DNA of 64,000 nt. Origin: Microbacterium sp. Root53 (GTDB taxonomy: Bacteria > Actinomycetota > Actinomycetes > Actinomycetales > Microbacteriaceae). The number at the start of each line of letters is the position of its first letter. Positions within the stretch are counted from its first letter, which is position 1. This document shows, piece by piece, positions 44,388 through 56,760 of the stretch. Under the pieces are notes generated by a model. It did no database searches. It was not told where the DNA came from and worked only from the letters and a program-made list of their open reading frames with translations. The DNA is taken from positions 96,873 through 160,872 of the forward strand of contig NZ_LMFR01000024.1 in the NCBI RefSeq assembly GCF_001426925.1, read 5' to 3'. The translations under genes were made by a program, and so were the position numbers.

Positions 44388-44404
44388 TAGGCTGGAACCC
44401 CATG
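44388..44404 (+). promoter_or_regulatory. Candidate -10 element and leaderless start of prmC
   Basis: TAGGCT at 44388-44393 precedes the ATG at 44402 by 8 nt. No Shine-Dalgarno sequence fits between them, so a leaderless transcript is likely. An independent promoter is expected because prmC is cut off from prfA. Confidence 0.45.
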
Positions 44405-45292
44405 ACCGCCCTCTCCGCCGCGCCGGGCCTGCGCGATGCGCTCCGCGCGGCCGCGACCCGCCTCGCGGACGCCGGCGTGCCCGACCCCGAGGTCGACGCC
44501 GAGCTGCTGCTCGCGCACCTGCGGGGCCAGAGCCGCGGCGAGGTGCAGGCCGCGACGATCCGCGGCGACGAGCTGACGCCGGCCGAGAGCCACGCGTACG
44601 AGGAGCTGATCGCCCGCCGCGCGGCCCGCGAGCCGCTGCAGCACATCACGGGCGTCGCGTACTTCCGGCACCTGGAGCTGGCGGTCGGCCCCGGCGTCTT
44701 CGTGCCGCGGCCCGAGACCGAGTCGGTCGCGCAGTTCGCGATCGACGCCCTCCGCGCCGTGCCGGTCACGGCGGACGGCGAGGGGCCGATCGGCGTTGAT
44801 CTCGGCACCGGCAGCGGCGCGATCGCGATCGCGATGGCCACCGAGGTCCCGCACGCGCGCATCCACGCCGCCGAGAACTCGCCCTACGCGTTCGTCTGGA
44901 CCAGGGAGAACGTCGCCCGCTCGGGCGCGACGAACCTCCGGCTCGCGTTCGCCGACCTGGCGGTCGCGTTCCCGGAGCTCGACGGCACGGTCGACGTCGT
45001 GGTCTCCAACCCGCCGTACGTGCCCGACGACGCGATCCCGCGCGACCCCGAGGTGCGCCTGCACGACCCCGAGGCGGCGCTCTACGGCGGCCCCGACGGC
45101 CTCGACGTCGTGCGCGAGCTGAGCCGCGTCGGCATGCGCCTGCTGCGCCCCGGCGGCACGCTGATCATCGAGCACGGCGAGCTGCAGGGCCGCGCGATCC
45201 GCGACCTCCTCACGGCCGACGGCTGGCGCGCCGCCGCCACCCACCCCGACCTCACCCACCGCGACCGCACCACCACCGCCCTCCGCCCCTGA
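44402..45292 (+). CDS. prmC: Release factor glutamine methyltransferase
   Basis: N5-methylates the GGQ glutamine of release factors RF1 and RF2. The 296 residues have the N-terminal helical RF-binding domain (ADAGVPDPEVDAELLLAHL), the SAM motif VDLGTGSGAIAIAMA and the catalytic NPPY in VVVSNPPYVPDD. ATG 44402 is the start, with a leaderless-type TAGGCT upstream. In most relatives it follows prfA directly; here 30 kb of surface, protease and cysteine genes lie between them. The 499-bp gap that follows (45293-45791) has no gene and is filled with palindromic repeats. Confidence 0.96.
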   Translation: MTALSAAPGLRDALRAAATRLADAGVPDPEVDAELLLAHLRGQSRGEVQAATIRGDELTPAESHAYEELIARRAAREPLQHITGVAYFRHLELAVGPGVFVPRPETESVAQFAIDALRAVPVTADGEGPIGVDLGTGSGAIAIAMATEVPHARIHAAENSPYAFVWTRENVARSGATNLRLAFADLAVAFPELDGTVDVVVSNPPYVPDDAIPRDPEVRLHDPEAALYGGPDGLDVVRELSRVGMRLLRPGGTLIIEHGELQGRAIRDLLTADGWRAAATHPDLTHRDRTTTALRP

Positions 45293-45357
45293 CGCCCCTC
45301 GGCTCGCGTCGCTCGCACGGCGGAACAGGTCCGCCTCGTCCGCCTCGTCTGATGTGT

Positions 45358-45395
45358 GGTCGTCGAGCGACGAGCGCCAGCGAGGAGTCGAAACG
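45358..45395 (+). repeat. Palindromic intergenic repeat, copy A (forward)
   Basis: A 38-bp element of the form GGTCGTCGAGCG...GTCGAAACG, the layout of the dispersed intergenic repeats common in Microbacteriaceae. It faces copy B (45434-45473) as an inverted pair with a 38-bp GC-rich centre, so transcription through both would give a long hairpin downstream of prmC. Confidence 0.7.
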
Positions 45396-45433
45396 TGGCC
45401 GCGCCCTCCCCAGCCGGCCGGGACGTCCGGTCT

Positions 45434-45473
45434 CGTTTCGACTCCGGCGCTGGCGCGCCTCCGCTCAACGACC
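45434..45473 (-). repeat. Palindromic intergenic repeat, copy B (inverted)
   Basis: CGTTTCGACTCC...CGCTCAACGACC, the reverse complement type of copy A (GGTCGTTGAGCG...GTCGAAACG). Together with copy A it forms an imperfect inverted repeat spanning 45358-45473 that may end prmC transcription. Confidence 0.7.
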
Positions 45474-45490
45474 AGGGGGTGGCGTCACGG

Positions 45491-45550
45491 CTTCGACTCG
45501 CTCCGCTCGCTCAGCCCGTTTCGTCTCCGCTGGCGCTCCGCTCAACGACC
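45491..45550 (-). repeat. Palindromic intergenic repeat, one partial and one complete copy
   Basis: A partial unit CTTCGACTCGCTCC...CTCAGC (45491-45514) is followed at once by a full unit CGTTTCGTCTCCGC...CTCAACGACC (45517-45550), both in the orientation of copy B. The cluster therefore holds four units in about 190 bp. Confidence 0.65.
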
Positions 45551-45570
45551 GAGACTGAGCCCGGACATCT

Positions 45571-45760
45571 ACGGTCGTGCGAGCGAAGCGAGCGTGCCGC
45601 GAAGCGGCCGAATCGCAGCGCGAAGCGCTGCCGAACGGAGCGAAGCGACGTTTCTCGCTCGCAAGGGTGCCGCTTGCGGCCCCGCAGCGTGCGATCGCTT
45701 CTGAAAAGAACGGCGAAGCGACGCATCGATCGCGAGTCCCGGCGCGAAGCGTCGGGCGAA
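45571..45760. repeat. Array of GCGAAGC mini-hairpin cores upstream of the tsaC-like gene
   Basis: Six copies of the heptamer GCGAAGC occur here, most flanked by complementary arms (for example GAGCGAAGCGAGC and CCGCGAAGCGG). DNA with the sequence GCGAAGC is known to fold into an exceptionally stable mini-hairpin. Bases 45574-45601 recur in inverted orientation at 62742-62769 (27 of 28 identical), so this is part of a dispersed repeat family. No coding sequence is visible. Confidence 0.6.
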
Positions 45761-45778
45761 CGATCGATCAGGACTCTC

Positions 45779-45794
45779 TACTATGTAAACGATG
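45779..45794 (+). promoter_or_regulatory. Candidate -10 element and leaderless start of the tsaC-like gene
   Basis: TACTAT at 45779-45784 in an AT-richer patch precedes the ATG at 45792 by 7 nt. There is no ribosome-binding sequence in between. Confidence 0.5.
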
Positions 45795-46514
45795 TCCTCC
45801 CCTCTCTTCGACTGCCGGGACGAGGCGCAGCTGCTGACCGGCATGCGTCAGGCGCGCCAGGCGATCGCCCGCGGCCATGTCGTCGTCATGCCCACCGACA
45901 CCGTGTACGGCGTCGCGGCCGACGCGTTCAGCCCCGCAGCCGTGCAGCGCCTGCTGGATGCGAAGGGCCGCGGCCGCCAGCAGCCGCCGCCGGTGCTGGT
46001 GTCGGGGATCGACGCGATGCGTGCGCTGGTGGAGCAGGTGCCCGAGCCCGTCGAGCGGCTCGTGGAGCGGTTCTGGCCCGGCGGCCTGACGGTCGTGCTG
46101 CCGGCGCAGCCGTCGCTGTCGTGGGACCTGGGGGAGACCAAGGGCACCGTCGCGGTGCGGATGCCGGACCACCGGATCGCGCTGGAGCTGCTGAGCGAGA
46201 CGGGCCCCCTGGCCGTGTCGAGCGCGAACCTCACGGGGCAGCCCGCGGCCGTCACGGGCGACGACGCCCGCGCCATGCTCGGCGACAGCGTCGCGGTGTA
46301 CCTGGACGACGGCCCGTCGCGCACGGGCGTGGCGTCCACGATCGTCGACGCCACGTCGCTGGTCGGCGCGCACGAGGGCGACGCCGAGCCGCGCGTGCGC
46401 ATCCTGCGCGACGGCGCGGTCTCGCGCGAGGAGCTCGCCGAGGTCCTGGGCGACCTGCTCGAGCTGCCCGAGCACGAGCCGCATGCGGGGCCCGACGACC
46501 GGCCGGGCGCGTGA
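45792..46514 (+). CDS. tsaC: L-threonylcarbamoyladenylate synthase (YrdC/Sua5 family)
   Basis: Makes threonylcarbamoyl-AMP from threonine, bicarbonate and ATP for the t6A37 modification of tRNAs that read ANN codons. The 240 residues form the YrdC fold: RGHVVVMPTDTVYGVAADAF at the start, KGRGRQQPPPVLV, FWPGGLTVVLPA, VRMPDHRIALELL and PLAVSSANLTGQPA. It is longer than E. coli TsaC and lacks a full Sua5 domain; the extra C-terminus is acidic. It starts leaderless at ATG 45792, and its stop overlaps wecA by 4 bp (GTGA). Confidence 0.93.
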   Translation: MSSPLFDCRDEAQLLTGMRQARQAIARGHVVVMPTDTVYGVAADAFSPAAVQRLLDAKGRGRQQPPPVLVSGIDAMRALVEQVPEPVERLVERFWPGGLTVVLPAQPSLSWDLGETKGTVAVRMPDHRIALELLSETGPLAVSSANLTGQPAAVTGDDARAMLGDSVAVYLDDGPSRTGVASTIVDATSLVGAHEGDAEPRVRILRDGAVSREELAEVLGDLLELPEHEPHAGPDDRPGA

Positions 46515-47653
46515 GGCAGTACCTCTTCACGATCCTGCTGACGGCGGCGCTCACGACGGCGCTCGCCTGGGCGGTGTGGCGCCTGAGCATGCGCTTCAAG
46601 CTCTATCCGGGCATCCGCGACCGCGACGTGCACAAGACGCCGACGCCGCGGCTCGGGGGAGTGGCGATGTTCCTCGGGATCGTCGCCGCGATCGCGGTGT
46701 CATCCGCGAACCCGTTCTTCCAGCTGTTCTGGGCCGAGCCGGAGAAGGTGCTGTCCATCCTGGGCGCCATCCTCCTGATCGCTCTCGTGGGCGTGGCCGA
46801 CGATCTGTGGGACCTCGACTGGGCGATCAAGCTCGGGGCCCAGTTTCTGGCCGCCGGCATCATCGCGGTCGGGGGAGGGCTGCAGATCTACGCCCTGCCG
46901 ATCGGCGGGATGACGCTGTGGTCCGGGTGGGTGAGCATCGCGCTGACGATGTTCTCGATCGTCGTCGTCATGAACGCGGTGAACTTCATCGACGGGCTGG
47001 ACGGCCTGGTCGCGGGCGTCTGCCTCATCGCCAACGGCGTGTTCTTCGCGTACTCGTACATCCTGACGCGCGACATCTCGACGTCGAACTCGAGCCTCGC
47101 GACGTTCATCGCGGCCGTGCTGATCGGGGCGTGCCTCGGGTTCCTGCCGCTGAATTGGAAGCCCGCCAAGCTGTTCATGGGCGACTCGGGCGCGCTCGTG
47201 CTCGGCCTGCTGATGGCCACCAGCGCGATCGCGGTGACCGAGCTGCCGCCGTCCCTGCTGGACCCGGACGACGGCATCGCGCGCTCGCAGCTGCTGGGTG
47301 CGTTCCTGCCCATCCTGCTGCCGATCGTGGTCGTGCTGCTGCCGCTGGCCGACTTCGGCCTCGCGGTGATCCGGCGCATGCGCGCCGGCCGGTCGCCGTT
47401 CGCGCCCGACCGCAAGCACCTGCACCACCGCATGCTGGACCTCGGCCACACCGACCGCGACGCGGTCCTGATCTTCTACGCGTGGACCGCGATCATCTCG
47501 CTCGCGTTCCTGCTGATGTACCTCGCGACGCGCGAGGACTGGTTCGGCTCGTACTGGCTCGGCGTCGTGTTCGGCGTGATCGGCGTCGCGGCCTGCCTCG
47601 TGCTCACCTTCCTTCCCACGCGGCGCTCGGCGCCCGCCCCCCAGGAGGCCTGA
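46511..47653 (+). CDS. wecA: WecA-type undecaprenyl-phosphate GlcNAc-1-phosphate transferase (MraY family)
   Basis: 380 residues, about 11 transmembrane helices. Family motifs are present: the cytosolic KTPTPRLGGVAMFLG loop, the catalytic Asp pair in VGVADDLWDLDWAIKLGAQ, NAVNFIDGLDGLVAGV, FMGDSGALVLGLLMA and the uridine-site DRKHLHHRMLDLGHT. Enzymes of this type start cell-wall polymer synthesis by loading GlcNAc-1-P on undecaprenyl phosphate. In actinobacteria the gene typically precedes the atp operon, as here. It is the only candidate in the window for priming the polysaccharide made by the 23-41 kb cluster. Confidence 0.93.
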   Translation: MRQYLFTILLTAALTTALAWAVWRLSMRFKLYPGIRDRDVHKTPTPRLGGVAMFLGIVAAIAVSSANPFFQLFWAEPEKVLSILGAILLIALVGVADDLWDLDWAIKLGAQFLAAGIIAVGGGLQIYALPIGGMTLWSGWVSIALTMFSIVVVMNAVNFIDGLDGLVAGVCLIANGVFFAYSYILTRDISTSNSSLATFIAAVLIGACLGFLPLNWKPAKLFMGDSGALVLGLLMATSAIAVTELPPSLLDPDDGIARSQLLGAFLPILLPIVVVLLPLADFGLAVIRRMRAGRSPFAPDRKHLHHRMLDLGHTDRDAVLIFYAWTAIISLAFLLMYLATREDWFGSYWLGVVFGVIGVAACLVLTFLPTRRSAPAPQEA

Positions 47654-48145
47654 ATGACCACCCCGGATCGCCCGCAGCCGCCCATCTCGAGCACGCCCGT
47701 GCTGCGCACCGCGCTCGTGTGGGGCGGCGTCGCGACGCTCGTGATCGCCGCGGTCGGCGGCGCCATCGGCTTCGCGGTCGCGGGCGTCGACGGCATGCTG
47801 AGCGCCTTCGCCGGCGCCGCGATCGCCGCGCTGTTCATGCTGCTCACGGCCGTCAGCATCCTGGTCGCCAACCGGTGGTTCGGCGACGCGCTGTACGTAC
47901 CGATCTTCTTCGGCATCGTGCTGGGCGGCTGGCTGTTGAAGCTGGTGCTGTTCATCGTCGCCCTGATGCTCCTGCGCGGCCAGCCGTGGATCGAGCCGGT
48001 CGTGTTCTTCGTGGCCCTCGTGGTGAGCGTGATCGCGTCGCTGGCCGTCGACGGCATCGCGATGCTGCGCTCGCGCGAGCCGTACGTGGACGTGTCCCTG
48101 CCCGGGGCCCCGAAGGACGAGGATCCGAAGTTCGACGCGTCGTAG
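47654..48145 (+). CDS. AtpI-like small membrane protein preceding the ATP synthase operon
   Basis: 163 residues with four transmembrane helices (VWGGVATLVIAAVGGAIGFA; LSAFAGAAIAALFMLLTAVS; FFGIVLGGWLLKLVLFIVAL; VVFFVALVVSVIASLAV) and a hydrophilic C-terminus. Position directly before atpB and topology match the AtpI/uncI class, proposed to help c-ring assembly. Sequence conservation in this class is low, so the call rests on context. It begins right after the wecA stop. Confidence 0.75.
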   Translation: MTTPDRPQPPISSTPVLRTALVWGGVATLVIAAVGGAIGFAVAGVDGMLSAFAGAAIAALFMLLTAVSILVANRWFGDALYVPIFFGIVLGGWLLKLVLFIVALMLLRGQPWIEPVVFFVALVVSVIASLAVDGIAMLRSREPYVDVSLPGAPKDEDPKFDAS

Positions 48146-48163
48146 AAGCCGTCGATTCTTTGA

Positions 48164-48169
48164 TAGGCT
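48164..48169 (+). promoter_or_regulatory. Candidate -10 element of the atp operon
   Basis: TAGGCT at 48164-48169, in the 140-bp gap between the AtpI-like gene and atpB, would give a leader of roughly 110 nt before atpB. No convincing -35 is visible. The gap carries no other gene. Confidence 0.35.
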
Positions 48170-48285
48170 GACTGACGTTCCTGCCGAGTTCCCGCGGATG
48201 CCGATGGTGACATGGGGCCCGTGCAGATGACGACTTCCTGCCCTCCCCGGTCCTCGCACCGGAGCTATGAAGCCGGAGCCACACG

Positions 48286-49381
<1,096 letters not shown>

Positions 49382-49410
49382 CACTCGCTGCTGACACGTA
49401 AGGAGACAGG

Positions 49411-49959
49411 ATGCTGAACGCTCTTGTCACGGTCGCCGCGGAGGAGACGCCGAACCCGCTCCTGCCGGCGTGGTACGACATCATCTGGTCGGCGCTCTGC
49501 TTCCTCGTCATCCTCTTCGTGGTGTGGAAGGTGGCCCTGCCGCGCCTGACGGCCATGCTCGACCAGCGTTCGGCGGCCATCGAGGGCAACATCGCGAAGG
49601 CCGACGAGGCCCAGCGTCAGGCCGAGGCCGCCCTCGAGGAGTACACGAAGCAGCTCGCCGAGGCCCGCAAGGAGGCCGGCGACATCCGCGAGGCCGCCCG
49701 CGAGGACGGCAAGCGGATCGTCGCCGAGGCCAAGGCCAACGCGGCCGCGGAGGCCGAGCGCATCACCGCCACCGCGCACACGCAGATCGAGGCCGAGCGC
49801 CAGACGGCTCTCGTCACGCTGCGCAGCGAGGTGGGCGCGCTCGCGATCGACCTCGCCGGCAACGTCATCGGCGAGACGCTGACGGACGACCAGAAGGCCG
49901 CCGCCGTGGTGGACCGCTTCCTGGCCGACCTCGAGGCGTCCGAGAAGGCGGCCAAGTAA
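49411..49959 (+). CDS. atpF: F0F1 ATP synthase subunit b
   Basis: 182 residues: one N-terminal membrane helix (IIWSALCFLVILFVVWKVAL) and a long charged coiled coil forming the peripheral stalk. The stalk shows the usual Ala/Glu/Lys heptads (EEYTKQLAEARKEAGDIREA). Stop TAA shares its last base with the atpH ATG. Confidence 0.96.
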   Translation: MLNALVTVAAEETPNPLLPAWYDIIWSALCFLVILFVVWKVALPRLTAMLDQRSAAIEGNIAKADEAQRQAEAALEEYTKQLAEARKEAGDIREAAREDGKRIVAEAKANAAAEAERITATAHTQIEAERQTALVTLRSEVGALAIDLAGNVIGETLTDDQKAAAVVDRFLADLEASEKAAK

Positions 49960-50741
49960 TGGGCAGCGCGACCACTCAGGCGCTCGCGGCGCAGGCCCAG
50001 GCACTGGGCACCGCGACGGTCGACCTCGACACGGCTCGCGAGCTGTTCGCGGCCGCCCGTGCCGTCGCCGGCTCGCGCGCCCTGAGCGGCGCGCTCGCCG
50101 ACCCGACCGCGGCTCCCGAGGCCCGCAGCGCGCTCGTCGCGCGCGTGTTCGGCTCGCTGTCGCCGACCGCGCAGTCGCTCCTCGCGACGACCGCCGCCCA
50201 GCGGTGGTCGTCGCAGGACGAGCTGCTCGACGGTCTCGAGGAGCTCGCCATACGGGCGGCCGCCAAGGCCGACCACGGCGACCTCGAGGGCGAGCTGTTC
50301 CGCGTCTCCCGCATCGTCGCGGAGAACCCCGAGCTCGAGCTCGCGCTGGGCAGCCGCCTGGGCGACGGCGCGGCGAAGGGCGACCTGATGAAGACGCTCC
50401 TCGGCGGCCGCGCCGGCGAGGGCACCACGCTGGTCGTCTCGTCGCTCGTGCAGCAGCCGCGCAACCGCCGCGTCCGCGCGATCCTGTCGCGTGCGATCCG
50501 CATCGTGGCCGCGCAGCGCGGCCGCACGGTCGCGACGGTCACCACGGCGACCCCGCTCACCGAGGCGCAGACACAGCGTCTGGCCACCGCGCTCTCGCGC
50601 ACGTACGGCGGCGAGGTGACGATCAGCGCGATCGTCGACCCCTCGGTCGTCGGCGGCGTGCGCGTGCAGATCGCGGACGACGTCATCGACGGCAGCATCG
50701 CGTCGCGTCTCGCGGACGTGCGCCAGAAGCTCGCCGGCTGA
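49959..50741 (+). CDS. atpH: F0F1 ATP synthase subunit delta
   Basis: 260 residues connecting the b stalk to the F1 head. The C-terminal OSCP signature region is present (GRTVATVTTATPLTEAQTQ, then GGEVTISAIVDPSVVGGVRV). It is longer than the E. coli protein (177) because of an N-terminal extension common in actinobacteria. ATG 49959 overlaps the atpF stop by one base. Confidence 0.95.
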   Translation: MGSATTQALAAQAQALGTATVDLDTARELFAAARAVAGSRALSGALADPTAAPEARSALVARVFGSLSPTAQSLLATTAAQRWSSQDELLDGLEELAIRAAAKADHGDLEGELFRVSRIVAENPELELALGSRLGDGAAKGDLMKTLLGGRAGEGTTLVVSSLVQQPRNRRVRAILSRAIRIVAAQRGRTVATVTTATPLTEAQTQRLATALSRTYGGEVTISAIVDPSVVGGVRVQIADDVIDGSIASRLADVRQKLAG

Positions 50742-50810
50742 CCCTCCACACTTGCCGCCCCGGCGGAATCGCTTTTGGGGATCGCGGATCCCACAACCTG
50801 AAGGAAGACA

Positions 50811-54838
<4,028 letters not shown>

Positions 54839-54840
54839 GC

Positions 54841-55101
54841 ATGGGCCTTCAGGTCACCCTGGTCTCCGCCGAGGCGGAGGTCTGGACGGGCGAGGCGAAC
54901 CTCGTGGTCGCCAAGACCACGGAGGGTGAGATCGGCTTCATGCAGGGTCACGAGCCGGTGCTCGCGATCCTGGGCGACGGCCAGGTGCGCATCACCCAGG
55001 AGGACGGCACCAAGGTGATCGCGGACGCTCGCGACGGCTTCGTGTCGATGGAGAACAATCGCCTCACGATCGTCGCGGGTCACGCGACGCTGAGCTCCTG
55101 A
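54841..55101 (+). CDS. atpC: F0F1 ATP synthase subunit epsilon, short form
   Basis: 86 residues only. It contains the N-terminal beta-sandwich (LQVTLVSAEAEVWTGEANLV; GEIGFMQGHEPVLAILGDGQ) but lacks the two-helix C-terminal domain that in E. coli (139 residues) inhibits ATPase activity. Short forms are common in this actinobacterial branch. The stop TGA overlaps the presumed CTG start of yaaA (CTGA). Confidence 0.95.
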   Translation: MGLQVTLVSAEAEVWTGEANLVVAKTTEGEIGFMQGHEPVLAILGDGQVRITQEDGTKVIADARDGFVSMENNRLTIVAGHATLSS

Positions 55102-55856
55102 CCACGATCCTCCTGCCCCCTTCGGAGACGAAGCGGGCAGGCGGATCGGACGCGCCACTCGCTTACGACGGCCTCGCGCTGCCGGTGCTCGCACCGCGGC
55201 GCGAGGCCGTCGTCGCGTCCGTCGTGGCGCTGTCCGCCGATCCGGACCTCGCCGCGCGTGTGCTGAAGCTCTCGCCCCGCCAGCTCGGGGAGATCCAGGT
55301 GAACGCCGTGCTGCGCACCGCGCCGACCATGCCCGCCGTGGACCGCTACACCGGCGTGCTGTTCGACGCGCTGGACGCCGCGACCGTGGGCGCGGAGGCG
55401 CGCGCCTGGCTGGGCGAGCACGCGCTGATCCAGACCGCGCTGCTCGGCCCGGTGGGCGCGCTCGACGCCATCCCGTCGTACCGGCTCGCGGCCGGCGCCT
55501 CGCTGCCCGGGGTGCCGCCGCTGCGACGGCACTGGGCCCCGGCCGTGGCCGAGGCGTTCGGCGGCCTGCGCGGTCTCGTGATCGATCTGCGCTCCGAGGC
55601 CTACGCGGCGCTCGGGCCGGTGCCCGCCGGCGTCGCGAGCACCTACGTGCGGGTCGTGGCGGAGGGGGCGGACGGCACCGTGCGCGCCCTGAACCACTTC
55701 AACAAGAAGGCCAAGGGGCTGCTGACCCGGCGGCTCGCGCAGACCCGCCCGGCGCTGTCGGACGTGGGCGATCTCGTGGCGTGGGCCGCGACGGAGGGAC
55801 TCGTGATCCGGCCCGGCGCGCGGGCGGGCGAGGTCGAGCTGGTCGGCGAGGGCTGA
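55098..55856 (+). CDS. yaaA: Peroxide stress protein YaaA (DUF328 family), probable CTG start
   Basis: About 252 residues. The family's invariant N-terminal motif is ILLPPSETKR, encoded at 55107-55136. No ATG, GTG or TTG codon exists in frame just before it, and the first GTG (55185) would delete the motif. The likely start is CTG 55098, overlapping the atpC stop as CTGA, so translation would be coupled to atpC. Other conserved parts are VLFDALDA, YRLAAGASLPGVPPLRRHW and FNKKAKGLLTRRLA. E. coli YaaA lowers free iron under hydrogen-peroxide stress; DNA-binding has also been reported for the fold. Confidence 0.85.
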   Translation: MTTILLPPSETKRAGGSDAPLAYDGLALPVLAPRREAVVASVVALSADPDLAARVLKLSPRQLGEIQVNAVLRTAPTMPAVDRYTGVLFDALDAATVGAEARAWLGEHALIQTALLGPVGALDAIPSYRLAAGASLPGVPPLRRHWAPAVAEAFGGLRGLVIDLRSEAYAALGPVPAGVASTYVRVVAEGADGTVRALNHFNKKAKGLLTRRLAQTRPALSDVGDLVAWAATEGLVIRPGARAGEVELVGEG

Positions 55857-55950
55857 TCGCCCGATCGCGCGCGCCTCTGTTCAGCAAGCACTCAGGATCG
55901 CTAACCTGGAGCCGCGGCGGAACGCCGCACGCAGATCTCCAGGAGGACGC

Positions 55951-56688
55951 ATGAATTCCTACGACGACGGCGCCTTCGCCGCCGCGCTGCTGGCCATGAC
56001 GGGCCTGATGATCCTCTTCGCCATCGTCATCTACGTCCTGACCTCGTTCTTCATGATGAAGATCTTCCAGAAGGCCGGGGTGCAGGGCGCGTGGCGCGCC
56101 TGGGTGCCGGTCTACAACATGATGGTCTTCTTCAAGCTCGGCGACCTCAGCCCGTGGCTGGTGCTCTACGGCTTCGGCGGCGCGATCCTGCTCAGCTGGA
56201 TCGGCATCGGCTACCTGTTCAGCCTGGCCCTCGCGGTGTTCTCGGCCATCGCCGCCTACCGCATCGGCCTGAAGCTGCAGAAGGAGGCGTGGTGGGTCGT
56301 CCTCTACGTGCTCCTCTCTATCGTCTGGCTCGGCATCCTCGCGTTCGACAGGTCGCGCTGGAACCAGGCGGTGCCGCCGGCTCCGTGGGCGGGCAACGCC
56401 TTCCTCGGCGACAACACCCAGTGGGACGGCGTGCCGACGCAGACCGCCGCGGTCGCGCCCGGCTACGGCCAGGCGGGTTACGGTCAGCCCGGCTACGGTC
56501 AGCCGCCGGCGCCGCAGGGACACCCGCAGCCCGGATATCCCGCGCAGCCCGGCCAGGCGCCCACTCCGCCCGTGCAGGGCGGCGCGGTCCCGCCGGTGCC
56601 GCCGCCCGCGCCCGGCACCACGCCGCCGCGCGGCGACGAGCCGCCGGCCGGAACCACGCCTCCGCCTCCGGCCCCGCCGCAGCCCTGA
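55951..56688 (+). CDS. DUF5684 membrane protein with Pro/Gly/Gln-rich tail
   Basis: 245 residues. The N-terminal 130 residues hold about four transmembrane segments with the DUF5684 pattern IFQKAGVQGAWRAWVPVYNM. The rest is a low-complexity cytosolic or extracellular tail with GYGQxGYGQPGYGQP repeats and Pro-rich stretches. Function unknown. A CAGGAGGA ribosome-binding site precedes ATG 55951; TAACCT at 55902-55907 may be the -10. It is followed by a strong hairpin at 56699-56736. Confidence 0.82.
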   Translation: MNSYDDGAFAAALLAMTGLMILFAIVIYVLTSFFMMKIFQKAGVQGAWRAWVPVYNMMVFFKLGDLSPWLVLYGFGGAILLSWIGIGYLFSLALAVFSAIAAYRIGLKLQKEAWWVVLYVLLSIVWLGILAFDRSRWNQAVPPAPWAGNAFLGDNTQWDGVPTQTAAVAPGYGQAGYGQPGYGQPPAPQGHPQPGYPAQPGQAPTPPVQGGAVPPVPPPAPGTTPPRGDEPPAGTTPPPPAPPQP

Positions 56689-56698
56689 CGCGCATCGC

Positions 56699-56736
56699 GA
56701 ACGGCCCCGCCCCGATCCCTCGGAGCGGGGCCGTTC
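56699..56736 (+). terminator. Strong GC hairpin after the DUF5684 gene
   Basis: GAACGGCCCCGC (56699-56710) pairs perfectly with GCGGGGCCGTTC (56725-56736) over 12 bp around a 14-nt loop. There is no T-tract, as is common in actinobacterial terminators. It lies 11 bp after the stop codon and just before the next promoter. Confidence 0.8.
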
Positions 56737-56745
56737 CGCGTCGGT

Positions 56746-56760
56746 TAGCGTGGGGGCATG
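56746..56760 (+). promoter_or_regulatory. Candidate -10 element and leaderless start of the aldo/keto reductase gene
   Basis: TAGCGT at 56746-56751 stands 6 nt before ATG 56758, immediately after the terminator hairpin. No ribosome-binding site fits between. Confidence 0.45.

Noticed and set aside
14268..44401. A recent integrative element between prfA and prmC
   Set aside because: No integrase, transposase, tRNA target or flanking direct repeat was found, and base composition matches the surroundings by eye.
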